Assembly (NCBI GenBank): GCA_905116865.2
Contig: CAJHNH020004557.1
Span: forward strand, 1,086,765-1,150,764
Source of the DNA: Candidula unifasciata
Lineage: Eukaryota; Mollusca; Gastropoda; Stylommatophora; Geomitridae
Direction: 5' to 3'
DNA: 64,000 bases
Shown: in pieces, positions 51,375-64,000 of the stretch
Layout: every line of letters begins with the position of its first letter
Position numbering within the stretch: the first letter of the stretch is position 1
Notes under the pieces: generated by a model
Database searches by the model: none
The model's input: only the letters and a program-made list of their open reading frames with translations
What the model was told of the DNA's origin: nothing
Program-made: the position numbers and the translations under genes

Positions 51375-54300
51375 ATAAAAAATAGACCGACAGACAGAAA
51401 TGCCGAGGAGCTTGTAACGTTGTCGGGCCAAGAAAGAGATTGACTTCCCTTGCCATTCACGTTTGGTTGTGTCGCAAGTCGTTTCCTATGTTGCCAAGGT
51501 GTCACGCTCAGTGACCGGCTAGCAAAACGACGTATTTTATGCGTTGTTGTCAGCGGCCGGCGATATCGCGTGTTCTATATTCCACAAGCGCTTTTAACGG
51601 TTTCAGAACCTGAAGAACTGGCCTAACCCAAACCCCCTTATGCCTCAGCCTACGTCCTATGAGAGAGTGCAGCCTACGTCCTACTGCTGCATGCAGTCAA
51701 TGACAATAAAGGGTAAAATAGGCTGTGTTGCTGAATGCTCACTAAACGTGACACCCCCGCAAAATAGGACAGGTCCTGTGACTCGACTATGCATGAATGG
51801 CAATGGAAGTCACTCTCTTGCTGGGCCCGACTTCGTTACTTGGACCCTTGTCGATAAAACAAACAGAAAGACATACAAACGACAGAGCGACAGACTTACG
51901 GGATGTTGTACTGCCTGATCTCGACCCCTCGGACATGACAGCCTTCGATGTGTTGCCCTGGTTACGCTTTCCTCTGGCCTTATCGGGGATCTGGTCGGGC
52001 GGGTTCCAGGCAGCCGACTTGCTGTAGTCTGCTTTCTTGGCATCACCAGCGTTGTTAGCCCGATGTGGCGATGGCGTCTTCCTGACGCCAACCACGGATT
52101 TCTTGGTGCTGGAAGATTCCCGCCATTTTTTCCGATCTCCGCCACTGTCGTACAGACGGTTCTGGTTGTAGATGGAGTCGTCGTAGTGCCTTGCGTGTTT
52201 ATCGGCGCCGGAGACAGGGGTCACCTTGTGGGACTCGGACACGGGTTCTGAACGACTGCTAGACTCGTCTGAATGCCTCGACTTCTCGTCGTGCCTGAAG
52301 TTGTAAGGCGTCCAGACTCCTTGCTCCAAATCTCTGTTGACGTCCTCAGCGTAGTCTTCCTTGTTGGCCACATTCTCCCGGCAGACGATCCCGCCAACTT
52401 TCTTGATCTCGTGGGCGCCGGACAGTTCTGGACTCGGCGATCTGTGATCGAATGCATATGATTCATTGTCATAGAGGTAGCCTCCCTCTGTAGGGTTGAA
52501 ATTAGAGTTGTAGGGGAAATAGCTGTACTTATCCCCATTGCTGTAGCCACCGGGGGTAAGGGGTCGAGGTCGAGGTGATTCATCATCATCATCATCTACG
52601 TAATTGCTGTTTGACGGCGACTGGCTTCTGTCGTATTCCTTCCAACCGCTACCGGACATGTACGACGGCGATCCGGCATAAGCCTCTCTCGCTTGTGCGA
52701 AGACACTGGGTGAAGAGTACGCCGCTTCCGTGGACTCGTAATCAGAAGCGAAAGTTCTTCCAGCAAACTCAGGGGGCGTTTCTCTGTAGAAGCCGGAGTA
52801 GCTACGCCGCGGCTGATCGGCGTACCAACTGTCCGACGAGGTCCTTCTGCTTCTGTGCTGCTGTTCCGGGGAACTGGAGGCTTTCGGAGATTCGAAAAAC
52901 CCAGTGTAGATGTCGTCCAAGCGGTTGTTGTTTGTGTTCTCGGCGTCTTCCGGCGGACTAGGCTGGCTGTTTTTTGTGATGCTAGTGACTTCTTCTACCG
53001 ACCTGAGTTTGTTGTTGTTCGATTTATCGAATCTGGGACGTTGATTGCTTGTGTAGTAGTCGTCGTCGTACTGCCACCTGTAGGTGCACTGAATACAAGA
53101 CTGCGCCTTCACCGCCGGATGCTGTGACGCAGTCACCATTTTCTTATGTTTACTGAACCCACTGTACCATTCCGAGTCACAGCTGTTTTCATCTGTTGGC
53201 ATTGTAAAGAAGAAACTACTGTTAGGAGAATCTTGCTTTTCGTATTTTAATAGATCGACAACTGGGGTAGACTTTTCAACTTTGCGTGTATGGAAAACGG
53301 GTTTCATTCCCTCAGCGTAGTCCGTGTACATGGGTTCCGCGCTGATTCTGACCACAGCTCCGCGATTACCTGCGTCCTCCGGCTCGTCGGTGTTGCACCA
53401 GGTGCAGCTGTTGTTGGAGATATTGCACAGGAGGATGTCGTTGTTGAGCTCCATACATTTGGATATAAACCCATTTACGGAATCTGCACTTTTGAATTTG
53501 ATCACGTCAATGCGGGGTCTGTATCTATGGCGTCGAGACATTCTGCTTCCCACCGGGCGGGTAGAGTTATTAGTGCTGCCATCGTGTAGCGCTTCGTTTA
53601 GCTGGTTAGGCGAGTTCACTCCCGTACTTGTACCCAGGGACAGCGCATTTTGACTGCTACTGAAGATGGCTCCCGTGTAAATGTCCAGCTCACTTGGTTC
53701 CCGTTGTTTGGTGGGGTTGTTAGGCTCAAAGTACAGCTGGTCGGAGGAGTCAGCGGAGCTGCTGCTGCTGCTAACCTTGCTATCGTTGTCATAGAATGGA
53801 TCGTGCTTGAAGAACCCGCCTGTGTAGACGCAGTCGCTGACCTCGCTCTTGGTGCTGATGGCGCTGTTGGAACTGGCCGAGGTGCTGACGTCCCCGCTCA
53901 TGGTGTAGATGTCTTTGGAGGCGCTGGTCAAGTCGTGGTAGGCCGGAACGTGGGCGCGTGTGGTTTGACGCTTGGCAAAATGATAAATCAATCCGGTGTC
54001 GACATCTGTCTCACTGTACATAGACTGGCGGCGAGAGGTAGGGTGCTCCCACGCTCCTTGATACTTCATCAGCGCAACATCAGAGTGGCTGCTCCTGACA
54101 TTCATCACCACGTGAAAGCTAGTGCTGGATTTGCTTTCGTGGGAGCCGTCCCTCGCCGTCAGCGCTCTCCTGTCCAGGTGAGAGCTGTACCACAAACTTT
54201 CCTTCTCCGGCGAGACGTCGTTCACGCTGTACTGATCCGAGCCGCTGTGGTAAGCGTCGTCGTCTTCATCATTTTTAAACATGCGATCAACGTTGGCGTC

Positions 54301-57300
54301 GTAAGTTACAATTTTGTCGGTCCCCGTTTCATCATCAGTGGAGGAATCCACGGCATCACGGTAGTATTGATCCGAATCAAAGATGTTCCGATCCCCGGTG
54401 TAATCCAGATCTTTCTGGATTGGAGACAATATGGGCTCTGCTGGGCGTTGATAGTAACTGACGTCATCAAAATAATCGGGTCTGCTGGGTGAATTTGGCC
54501 TCTTCTGGTTGTCCTCAGCACTGAGAACTCTGACGACTCGGTTACTGCTGTCTATCGGAGAGAACTCCTTGATCAGGGCGTCCTTGTTGTGATATCGGTC
54601 CCTGCTGTTGAGTGGACCACTATTGATTCTTACTGAAGCAGGCAAAGTCACGTCAGGACGGTTGTCGTCCGTCCAGCAGACCGGAAACCGCGATGGCTGC
54701 CAGGAGAACCCAGTGTCGTTCTCGTGTTTATTTTTTGTGGAGGTGCGGCTTTTTGAGGGCGTCTTTTTACGCTGCTTGTTTCGCGATACATCCCTTTCCA
54801 TGACTGATCGAGATATGCTTTTATGCAGATCGCTTCGATTTGAAAGAATCGGCTTGCTGCCATCGTAAGATGTCGACCTTCGCCTGATGAAAGGTGTCAC
54901 TGCTATGACAGATACGTCATCCCGCCAGCTTTCTGGTGGAGGTTCGTACAGAATTTGTTTCGGTTCTTCGTTACCTATGTTGCTGTCTTCGTTTACAAAA
55001 ATGGGTGAGATAATCACTTTTGTCTCCAGCCTCGTACTTGACCGTTTTGCCTTTATCGCGTTTCTCATCATAGCTGTTTTATCCTCAGCCGTATTATCCT
55101 TTCTGGGCATGTGGTTCCTGTTGGGAGCTGTTGCACTGCGCATCAACGCCATTCTACGATCTTTTCCTTCGTCACCACCTTTGACTTTCTGTACTGTGTA
55201 GAGAGGATCCACAGGACTTCCCTCATGGATCACCTTTAGTCTGAACACGTTCAGAGCTTTTATCTCCTCCTCTCTCTTCTGATGCGGTTTGTCGTAGATG
55301 TCCGCATCGACGTTCGCCGAGCGAGAAATTCTACTCCTACTGCGCTGAAAATCGTACAGTTTTTTCTTGTCTTGTGTCACGTGCTGGAACGAGTTCCCTC
55401 GAACAGTTGCCTCGGTCCTGACCTTGTCAACAACACACGACACTTGCTTTGTGTAGTTCCTTTTATTAGGCTTGTCCACTTTGTCTACTTTACTAGTTTT
55501 ATCATCCTCGTGAGCCGTGTACTGTTTCAGCCCCTTGGTGTTGGATGAAAAGTAGTCGCCTTCCAAAACTGAATGGTCGCTGGTTTTTTCCAAACACAGC
55601 AGTTTGTCTTCCTCCGACTCGCAGAACGTGGTGGTCGGTAGAGGAAGTTTAGATTTTTCCTGAGCAATCCAGTACATGGGCGAGCCTCGGTTGTTGTCTT
55701 CCGCAAACGCTGTTACGCGCCCATCAAATGAGATACTTTTACTGAGTACGTTCTTGGGACGCAAGTCCTCGCCAACAGACATTGAAATCTGTGTCTTGCA
55801 CTTCTGCAGACAACCCGCTGGCACGGTAGCTGCACTGGTAGTTTCCCGCTTTGATGTTCCCTTGCTGTTGCACTCTCGGCTTTCCTTTCTGGGCAACTGT
55901 TGAAGGACTTCTTCGTCCCCCCGAGGACTGATAGACAGAATCTTCTTCACGCTGTCAGCTATACTTTGAGCGTAAGCCCGGAGCTCCCCCAGGGCACCTA
56001 TACGAACCCCATCGTGTTTAATTCGGCCAATACACGTTTTGCACAGCCCACTTCCGTTACCCTGAGGTTCGTTACCACAAGCGCTGCAAAGGCCTGAACT
56101 GCAGCTGCGTTTTTTCTCATTGACAGAGGTGTAATTATATTCAATCGCTGATTCTTCGCTCACCGGAAACGGATCGGTATTGATTTCGCGATTCTGCGAT
56201 CCCGGGGAGTTAATACTTTGAAGGGACTGGTTCGAGAAACACCCTGAGTCGTCACTGGAATCTGCTCGCTTGAACGAGTACTCTTTGGTAGCTGGGTCCA
56301 CCAACAAGGCGACGCCCCTGCAGCTCTGGGGCGTGCAGTTCCTGACACAGCACACCTTGCATACGCTGCCCGAGGAGCGGATGATGTTGTCCACGTAGGA
56401 CGATGGACTCCTGTTGAGCACAGGTCGTGAGGTGAAACGGGTTTGTATGTCCGAAGACTTCCTGCCGTTCACAAGCCAATTATTGTTGGCAGCTTTGTTC
56501 CTGACATCCCTCCGACCGCTGCCCCTAAACTCCATAGATCCTGTTCTCTCTATGACCTGGGACTTACTAGTGGCCACACTCCCTCTACGTCGCAACGACG
56601 GCTTTAGAACCCTTTTGGGAGGGTCCTTGACATCTATCTCATCTTTATTATTTGCAGCATTTAATCTCCCGGTTTTGCTCTGTAATCTGGCAATTTTACG
56701 TCTCTGTTTGGAAGATTTCTTATCTTTGTTGTCTGTGTGTGATCTCAGTTGCTTCAGCACTTCATCAGAAATGAAAATATCCGCTAAGTCGTCGGCGCCA
56801 TCGCTGCTCGGGACTCCAGTAATCTTATTACGGGGAGCTTTGTGATTTTCCTTTGCTGTTGTTAAAAGCTTTTTGTGATCTATTTCCTGTTTAATTTTTA
56901 AAAAAATGTTTATTATTAAAACACGCGGAGAATAAGAGGAAACTCAAGAAACGATTGACACAATAGTTTACTAAATGTAATAATAGTTAATAACACTTGC
57001 AAAACAACAAGGGAATGGAGTCATATCGTCTCGATGTAGGTTAACCATATTTCCCTGAGGTCAAGCTAAAAAAACTGAGCTGGTAACAAGGGGGCAGTAC
57101 AACATGAAAACCTGACAAGAGTTATATTGCTTAAAACTAAAGTAATAAAAATAGTTGAGCCGACAATTGTTTTTGAGGCAGAAGCCACATAAAATTTGAT
57201 TTGGACACCATCATCATCATCATCTTAGCAATGTGGGTTTATGAACTTCGCATTCATCAGATGAATGACCAAGGCCAAGAACCAGGCTGACTACCTAGTA

Positions 57301-60300
57301 TCAACCGAAAATCATCACCTCTTTAATGGATGTGCGTGCATACATGGAAGCAGATGTTGGTAGTGATCACAAACTATACATACGACAATTGAAATTAAAA
57401 CTTAAAACAGCTACCAAAAAATAAATACAGCAGAGATTGGACAGCCAAAGACTTTGTAACGAACAAAATTTAACAAGGGTTCCAGTTTGACCTTAAAAAC
57501 AGGTGCAAAGTACTTGAAGAAGGCGAGACAGAGAAAAAGAGGGAGAGAGTGAGAGAGAAAGAGAGAGAGGAGAAGAGAGAGAGAGAAAGCAGTGCGTTGG
57601 AGACAAATGGAACAATATAAAGACCACTATTTTGGAGGCAACTATTAGTGGTGCAATAGTAAAGAAGAGCGATAGAAAACAGTAGAAAAATGAAGGCAGT
57701 GCATTCATAATAGAAAGGCAGCAGAACTGTAGATATGTAATGCTGAGACGACACAAGATTAAATTAGAGCAAAAGAAGATTAAAGGAAAAGAGACAAAGC
57801 AAGTAAGAAGTGCTGCAAGAAAAGATAAAAGAGCATAACTGATAAGCTGGCTGAAGAAGGGGAACAGTAAGCCAAAGCTGGATATGGCACAAAAATACTT
57901 TACAATACATTAAAACACCTAACCGGTACTTTAAAACCACGAGGTGGTCTAATCAAAAGCAAAGATGGCACAAATGCTCACATCTGATGGCCAGCTTTTA
58001 AACCTAATTTGTTTAAGTGTTACTGTAAAAGATACTTGTTGATGAGTATCAGCATTTTATTCGAGCGCTTTATGGTGAATACCGGCATCTTTTTTTCCCC
58101 CAGACATATTGTGTGAGAACCGGCAGATATTTTATTTCTTCTAGACACTTAGGTAAGTACCGGCACCTTTTTCAGACATTTTATGAGGGGCAAGTCATCT
58201 TTTTCAGACATTTTATGAGGGGCACGTCATCTCTGGTGAAGTTGCGACAGGCCTAGCAAGCCGGCAATGGATTTATTATCGCTGCAGAAATCAAAATGAG
58301 ATATAAACGGACTGATCAAACGGTATCTGACCATGGCAATGTTAAGGGACTACGAGACAGAAAAGCGAAATACAAGATTGCAACACTTTACACCGCTGGC
58401 CTGGAAAATAAAACAGAAGAGATTATTGAAATGATGGAAAAAAGGAAAATCAAGTTAATGGGGCTAGCTGACATAAGACGCAAGGGAAATATTAATAAGA
58501 AAATACATAGAGGCTACTTACTAACATATGCAGGAGGAGAAACATCGAAGAATGGAGTGAGTTTCCTGGTACATCCGGACATATCTAACTACATATTAGA
58601 CATACATTATCACTCAGATAGAATTATTACTTTAAAAATTAAAAGAGGAGAACAAGCTGAAACATATGTACAGATATATGCACCATGCAATGATAATTAT
58701 ACAGAAGAGCAGAAAGATGAATTCTTTGACGATCTGTCTGATGAGAGAAAAAAGTTGAGAGAAGCAGCATACTATATGTAATGGGTGACTTCAACGGAAG
58801 GGTAGGAAATAATAGAAGAGAATACGAACAGTTTTTAGGTCCACATGCAGACAAGAACAGTGCTAGAAATGGAAATGGTCAAAGAATATTGGATCTATGC
58901 AGCCAGCACAATCTTTTTATTACGAACACATTCTTTGACCATAGAGATTCACAACTTTACACTTGGTACAAATGGAACACATCTTACATTAAAGAAACAC
59001 AGAAAGAAATTAAACAAAAACAAAGATCTCATCGAGATAGCAAATCTGAAACAGGAAGGAGTAAAAGAACAGTTACAACAGAAAGTAGAGACAGCATTCA
59101 AACAACTTCCACATGTAGTTGGCAATATTGAGGAAGAATGGAGTAAATATTAAAAAAAAAACTCTGCTTAGTACTGCAGAAGAATTATGTGGAAAACGGA
59201 AGAGTGGAAACAGACGGGGAAATAACAAATATTCACCTTGGTGGTGCGAAGAAGTAAAAGAAGCAATTAAAAAGAAAAAAGACATATAAACAGTGGATAA
59301 AATCAAAGAAAGAAGAAGATTATATAAACTATAGACTGCAAAGGAGAGAAACCAACAGGAGTGTCAATAAAGCAAAACAAGCATCCTGGGGAACGTTTCG
59401 GTGAGTCACTAGCAGAGAATGAGAAAACAGCCAGCAGAAAATTTTTCAAAGTAGTTAAAAATATGCGAAAAAGAGATGAGAGCTACAGCGCCACTGAAAT
59501 AATTAATGATAAGACAGGAAGGCCATTGATAGATCCACCAGAGATAGCAGAAAGATAGAGGGAATACTTCAATGAGCTCTTTAATCCTCTAGGAGATCAT
59601 CAGGAAAGAACAACTGAAGAGCACAGAGCAACAGTGTTAGAACCTCACATACTAATGGGTGAAATAGAAAAAGTCATTAAACAGTCTCCCAAATATAAAG
59701 CACCAGGAGCTGATAGATTACCAACAGAAATAATTCAAGCAGCAGGTGAAAGCAGCATCAGATGGCTTCACAGAATATTCAATGCAGCATGGGTACAACA
59801 AACGGCCCCTATTGATTGAAAAAAGAAGACAGATCTAAACATATCAATAGAGTGCAAAGGCATTAAACAGGCATCTGAGTTTAAATATATGGTAACTACA
59901 TTTACCGAAGATGGGAAATTGGATAAAGAAATTAATATTAGATGCAGTAAAGCAAACCAAGTATTGGAACAGCTAGCTCCCCTCTTACAGCATAAGACAA
60001 TCCCAATCAGCACAAAGAGACATCTTATTCAAAGCATATTTATTCCAACTGTGTGCTACCAGTGCCAGACATGGTCACTCACAACAAACCATAAAAGAAA
60101 ATTAGTAACCACGGAAATAAGATGTCTGAGAAGGGCTGTAGGAGTGACCATAAGAGATAAGATCAGGAATGAGATCATAAGAGAACAAGTCGGCACAGAA
60201 CCAATTCTGGATTACATACAAAGACAGCAAGTGAAATGGTTTGCCCACTTAGAGAGAATGCCTTGTGACACCATACCATACAAAGCATACATGGAAAGAG

Positions 60301-63300
60301 AAGAAGGACGTAGAGCACGGGGTAGACCAAGAACAAAATGGAAGGATAACACCAGAGAAACTCTACAACAGCACGATGTGCCTATGGTCGAGGCAGCCAG
60401 AAGAGCTAGAAACAGAACCTTATATCTCCCTCGACACCCACAGCGGTAAAAGAGGAAGTGAAGAGGAAGAAGAAGAAGACATCTTTTTCAGACATGTTAT
60501 GAGGGGTACGTCATCTTTTTCAGACATTTTATGAGGTGCACGTCATCTTTTCAGACATTTTATGAGGAGCACGTCATCTTTTTCAGACATTTTATTAGGG
60601 GCACGTCATCTTTTTCAGACATTTTTTGAGGGGCACGTCATCTTTTTCAGACATTTTATGAGGAGCACGTCATCTTTTTCAGACACTTTATGAGGGGCAT
60701 GTCCTCTTTTTCAGACCCTTGATGAGGCGCACGTCATTTTTTTTAGACATTTTATGAGGGGCACGTCATCTTTTCAGACACTGAATGGTAAGTACTAGCA
60801 CTTTTTTTTTCAAACAATGTGTGGCGAATACCAGCCTCTTTTCCCCAAACACTGTGTAGTGGGTACCGGCACTTTTTTTCAGACACGTTGTGGTGAGTAC
60901 CGGCACCTTTTTCAGACACGTTGTAGTGAGTACCGGCACCTTTTTTTCAGATACTGTTTAGTGAGTACCGGCACCTTTTTTCAGACACGTTGTAGTGAGT
61001 ACCGGCACCTTTTTCAGACACGTTGTAGTGAGTACCGTCACCTTTTTTCCAGAAATTGTGCGGTGAGTACCAACACTTTTTTTTCAGAAATTGTGCGGTG
61101 AGTACCAACACCTTTTTTCCAGAAATTGTGCGGTGAGTACCAACACCTGTTTCCAGACATTGTATGGGAAGTACCAGCACTTTTTTCAGACACGTTGTGA
61201 TGACTAATAGCGCGCACACACACACACACACAACACACACACACACACACACAGTGTGAGTGAGAGAGGGAGGGAGAGAGAGCAGAAATCAACAAATGGG
61301 CTAGTAGACAGACAGGCGAAAGGTCAGACTAATATATAAGAACGGCGCACAGAGGAGCAGAATTAATTTGAAGAGGTCATTGCAAGTTCCAAGTCTGGAT
61401 CAGAAAGGAGGAGGGTTTTTTAACTACAGAAACTTGCAGGAAAGGATGCCTTTCCGGTAAACAAACAAATCAGATGCTGTTTTAGAAAGGGAATGAATGG
61501 ATGAATCGACTGCAAGCCCTATAAGACATATAATGGCACAACAGAACAACTATGATGAATATGAGGAAGACGACGAAAAAGAGGAGGAGGAGGAAGAAGG
61601 AATATAGTATTGGTGGCGGCAGCAGTAGCAGCGTGTGTTGTTGTAGCAGAAAAGCATGCTGATTGTGAAGAGGAAAAGTCTCCATCAATAAGCATAGACA
61701 ATCGCATTACGTGTACACACCTTCATCGTGGGCACACCTTCCTGCACGGGTAGGATCGCCTTGTCGATACCCTCAAAGACTAGATCTCGTCGGCTGCCAG
61801 AAGCCGGGGCGTCCAGGTTTCTGCCAAACTCAAGGCCGTTGCCGGGGTCAGGACTACGAGCAAGAATTGCTACGGCAGCAAAGTTTGCTGTCTCCTGCTC
61901 CGTCATCGTGGCAAGCAGACGTGGGTCTGTCACAAAGACACCTTTGTGCAGAAGCGTGTTGTGATGTTCGGCCAGCTATCTTCCTTTTATAAGTGTCTAT
62001 CTGTTCTAAGAGATGGAATTGGTCTTCATTACGCACCCCTCACCATGGATGTTCCCTGAAAATTATTGTAAGAGTTATGGGCACTGTTCAGTTTGGTATT
62101 TGTTTTCAAACTACCATTGTGACATCAATTTCAAACTTGGACTTTAACACGAAAAGAAAAGACAAGCCTTCGTAGACTCATACTTTTTTTGCAGTTGTGT
62201 TTTCTGCATGAACTACTCTGTTTTGTGCACAGATCCCACAAATAATAGTTACCGCGTGGTTGCTAATGTAACTTTATGAGTGTGTGTTTTTTTTTTAAAT
62301 AGATTAACTTTTCGCTGCTATGCATTTGTAATCATCCAAGGTATTTTTTATTGTAAACTGCAGATTAGGAAAATGGCGGGTGGTCTGTTGCCACAGAACT
62401 GGTCATGCCTTATACAATACTGTATGTGCAAATTATGATTTGTTGTTACTGGTGCTTCCATCAACGACGCACTCTAATTCTAGTGGCGGACTGTTTGTTT
62501 TGGTACTTCTGACGGCTGCCTTATGCGTTTCAAGCGTGTGAATGCTTAGCCGTATAGATGGGAACGAGACAAGAACTATGACTTGATTCGTGATTCTGGT
62601 GATCGTGGGATATGAATAAACAGTACAGCTTATGCTTATGGTCACTAATGATGATGCAAATGCATGCTGCTGGCTTTGCCGAGCAGCCAGTTTCAAATAT
62701 TTCACAGGGAACAGTTTGGCTTAGAGGAGAACAAATTAAGTATTGAGTGATCCGTTTGCCAGGTCGGAACTGCGACCATTGACTCAAAAAGTGTGGAATC
62801 TCTTATATTGTTATGTCCTAATCTAGTTATTATTGTCGTTGTTGTTTTTGACAGACAAGAAAGGAAAACCTGGAATACGTCATGATAGCGGGAACAATGG
62901 GAAAAAAAAAGAGTCGCTGAGGAAGACTAAAGGAGAGGATTGAAATGGGGTCCTTTGCTAGCGTGGTTTAGAAGAACATCTCTATCAGAAATGATTGACA
63001 GTACAGAAGACAAAAGGCAGGGCAGAGACATGGCCACCCATGTTATAAGACATGCCGCATAGGCTACAAAGGGTGGATGCTTTATTTTCATGTGCCCCCC
63101 CCCCCCCAGCTCCCTCACGTGGGTTGTTTGATTTCCTGGTACACTGCAGTAGGGTTGGATTCCACTGACGAATATTTGCTAGCCGTAGACGGATGTGGGA
63201 CAGTAGCTTTTGTAGTCTTCTTCTTCTTCGCGTTCACCAGCTGTAAACTCCAGTGAAACTTTTTGGTCGTAAGTCTACTTCTAGGCGTTGGACTTTTTAG

Positions 63301-64000
63301 AGAACTTGCGTTTTAGGTGCTCATCCGTTTTACAAATCTAGCTTATTTGTAAATAGACTGTTGGTTCCTCGCATCCCAGAAATATGTACTCTGACTTCGA
63401 AGGAAACACCCATAATTAGTATACTTTTTCGACATGATTGTTATCCACCCCCTTCAAATGTAGTATGTTCTTACATTGAAACAAGGATCTATGGAACAAA
63501 GGCTGACTAGAAAACACAAGGAAAATGGAATTAGAGAGTAAAGTAAAAAGATGGCAAAGACATGGAGTGATATCTTCGCAATAGCAAAACATAGGATGAC
63601 TCATTGTGGGTTGGTTCAGGGCCTATGCTTCATTGAGTGAATCCTTTAGGAGTGAATTACAGTGTGGATGCATCAATAGATCACCGTGATCTGAGAGGAT
63701 AGTGGAGCGGGGCGGAACCAGGGAGTGTGGCTGACACTCGAAACTTGTCTTGCCTCTCGTCGGTGTGTAAAGTGTCAGCCAGATCTCTTGGCCACTCCAC
63801 GCTACAACATTTGATCTAGAACGTGATGATCTTTTTGTACCCCCCGCAATGTTTATTCGCTTCCAAAAGGCCGATCACAAACAGCTTGTCATGCATCAAT
63901 TCACCACCCAATATGCTTTGCGAATCACGTCAAGTGCATGCAGTAAGTTTACAAAGCAGCGAAAGGCAGCGAAAAATGTTGTAACAAAGTTGAGCTGAGT

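Overview
This is a window of an animal nuclear genome: split genes with canonical GT/AG junctions, very long introns, and dense transposon debris (several LINE lineages, hAT DNA transposons, at least four tRNA-derived SINE families, minisatellites, and a GATA tract of about 460 bp). The combination of RNase H-bearing I-group LINEs, RTE-like LINEs, ZMYM1-like hAT transposases and a metazoan Na,K-ATPase beta gene fits a spiralian, most likely a gastropod mollusc. That is inference; nothing in the sequence identifies the species.

Layout. 1-5.4 kb: a composite structure in which two near-identical 324/325-bp palindromic MITEs flank about 3.1 kb of internally duplicated, minisatellite-rich DNA, followed by a tRNA-derived SINE. 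5.9-10.5 kb: pyrimidine-rich and repetitive DNA with an RNase H fragment. 10.6-11.8 kb: an inverted foldback array just downstream of an 85-residue coding exon (minus strand) for a secreted prepropeptide. 12-20 kb: LINE remnants, the largest an I-group element at 15.7-18.4 kb. 20-24.4 kb: an RTE-like LINE and a decayed ZMYM1-like hAT transposase. 26.4-27.0 kb: a foldback element. 27.2-37.4 kb: a complete six-exon Na,K-ATPase beta-subunit-like gene (plus strand, 325 aa), whose introns hold LINE and SINE pieces. 37.4-51.4 kb: no recognisable gene; LINE and SINE fragments, a 61-bp minisatellite of about 1.4 kb and the GATA tract. 51.9-62.0 kb: minus-strand gene with a giant 4,987-bp internal exon encoding about 1,662 mostly disordered residues and a phase-compatible upstream 255-bp exon; the intron between them holds an internally deleted RTE-like LINE inserted in a minisatellite. 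62-64 kb: no gene recognised.

The three host coding loci (secreted propeptide, Na,K-ATPase beta, disordered protein) show no evident functional link; this is ordinary eukaryotic spacing, not an operon. The most unusual items are the composite MITE-flanked element at 0.6-4.4 kb with apparent 8-bp outer target duplications and a circularly permuted SINE inside, the secreted propeptide exon with adjacent repeats, and the giant exon with a recurring Y-[T/S]-G-aromatic motif.
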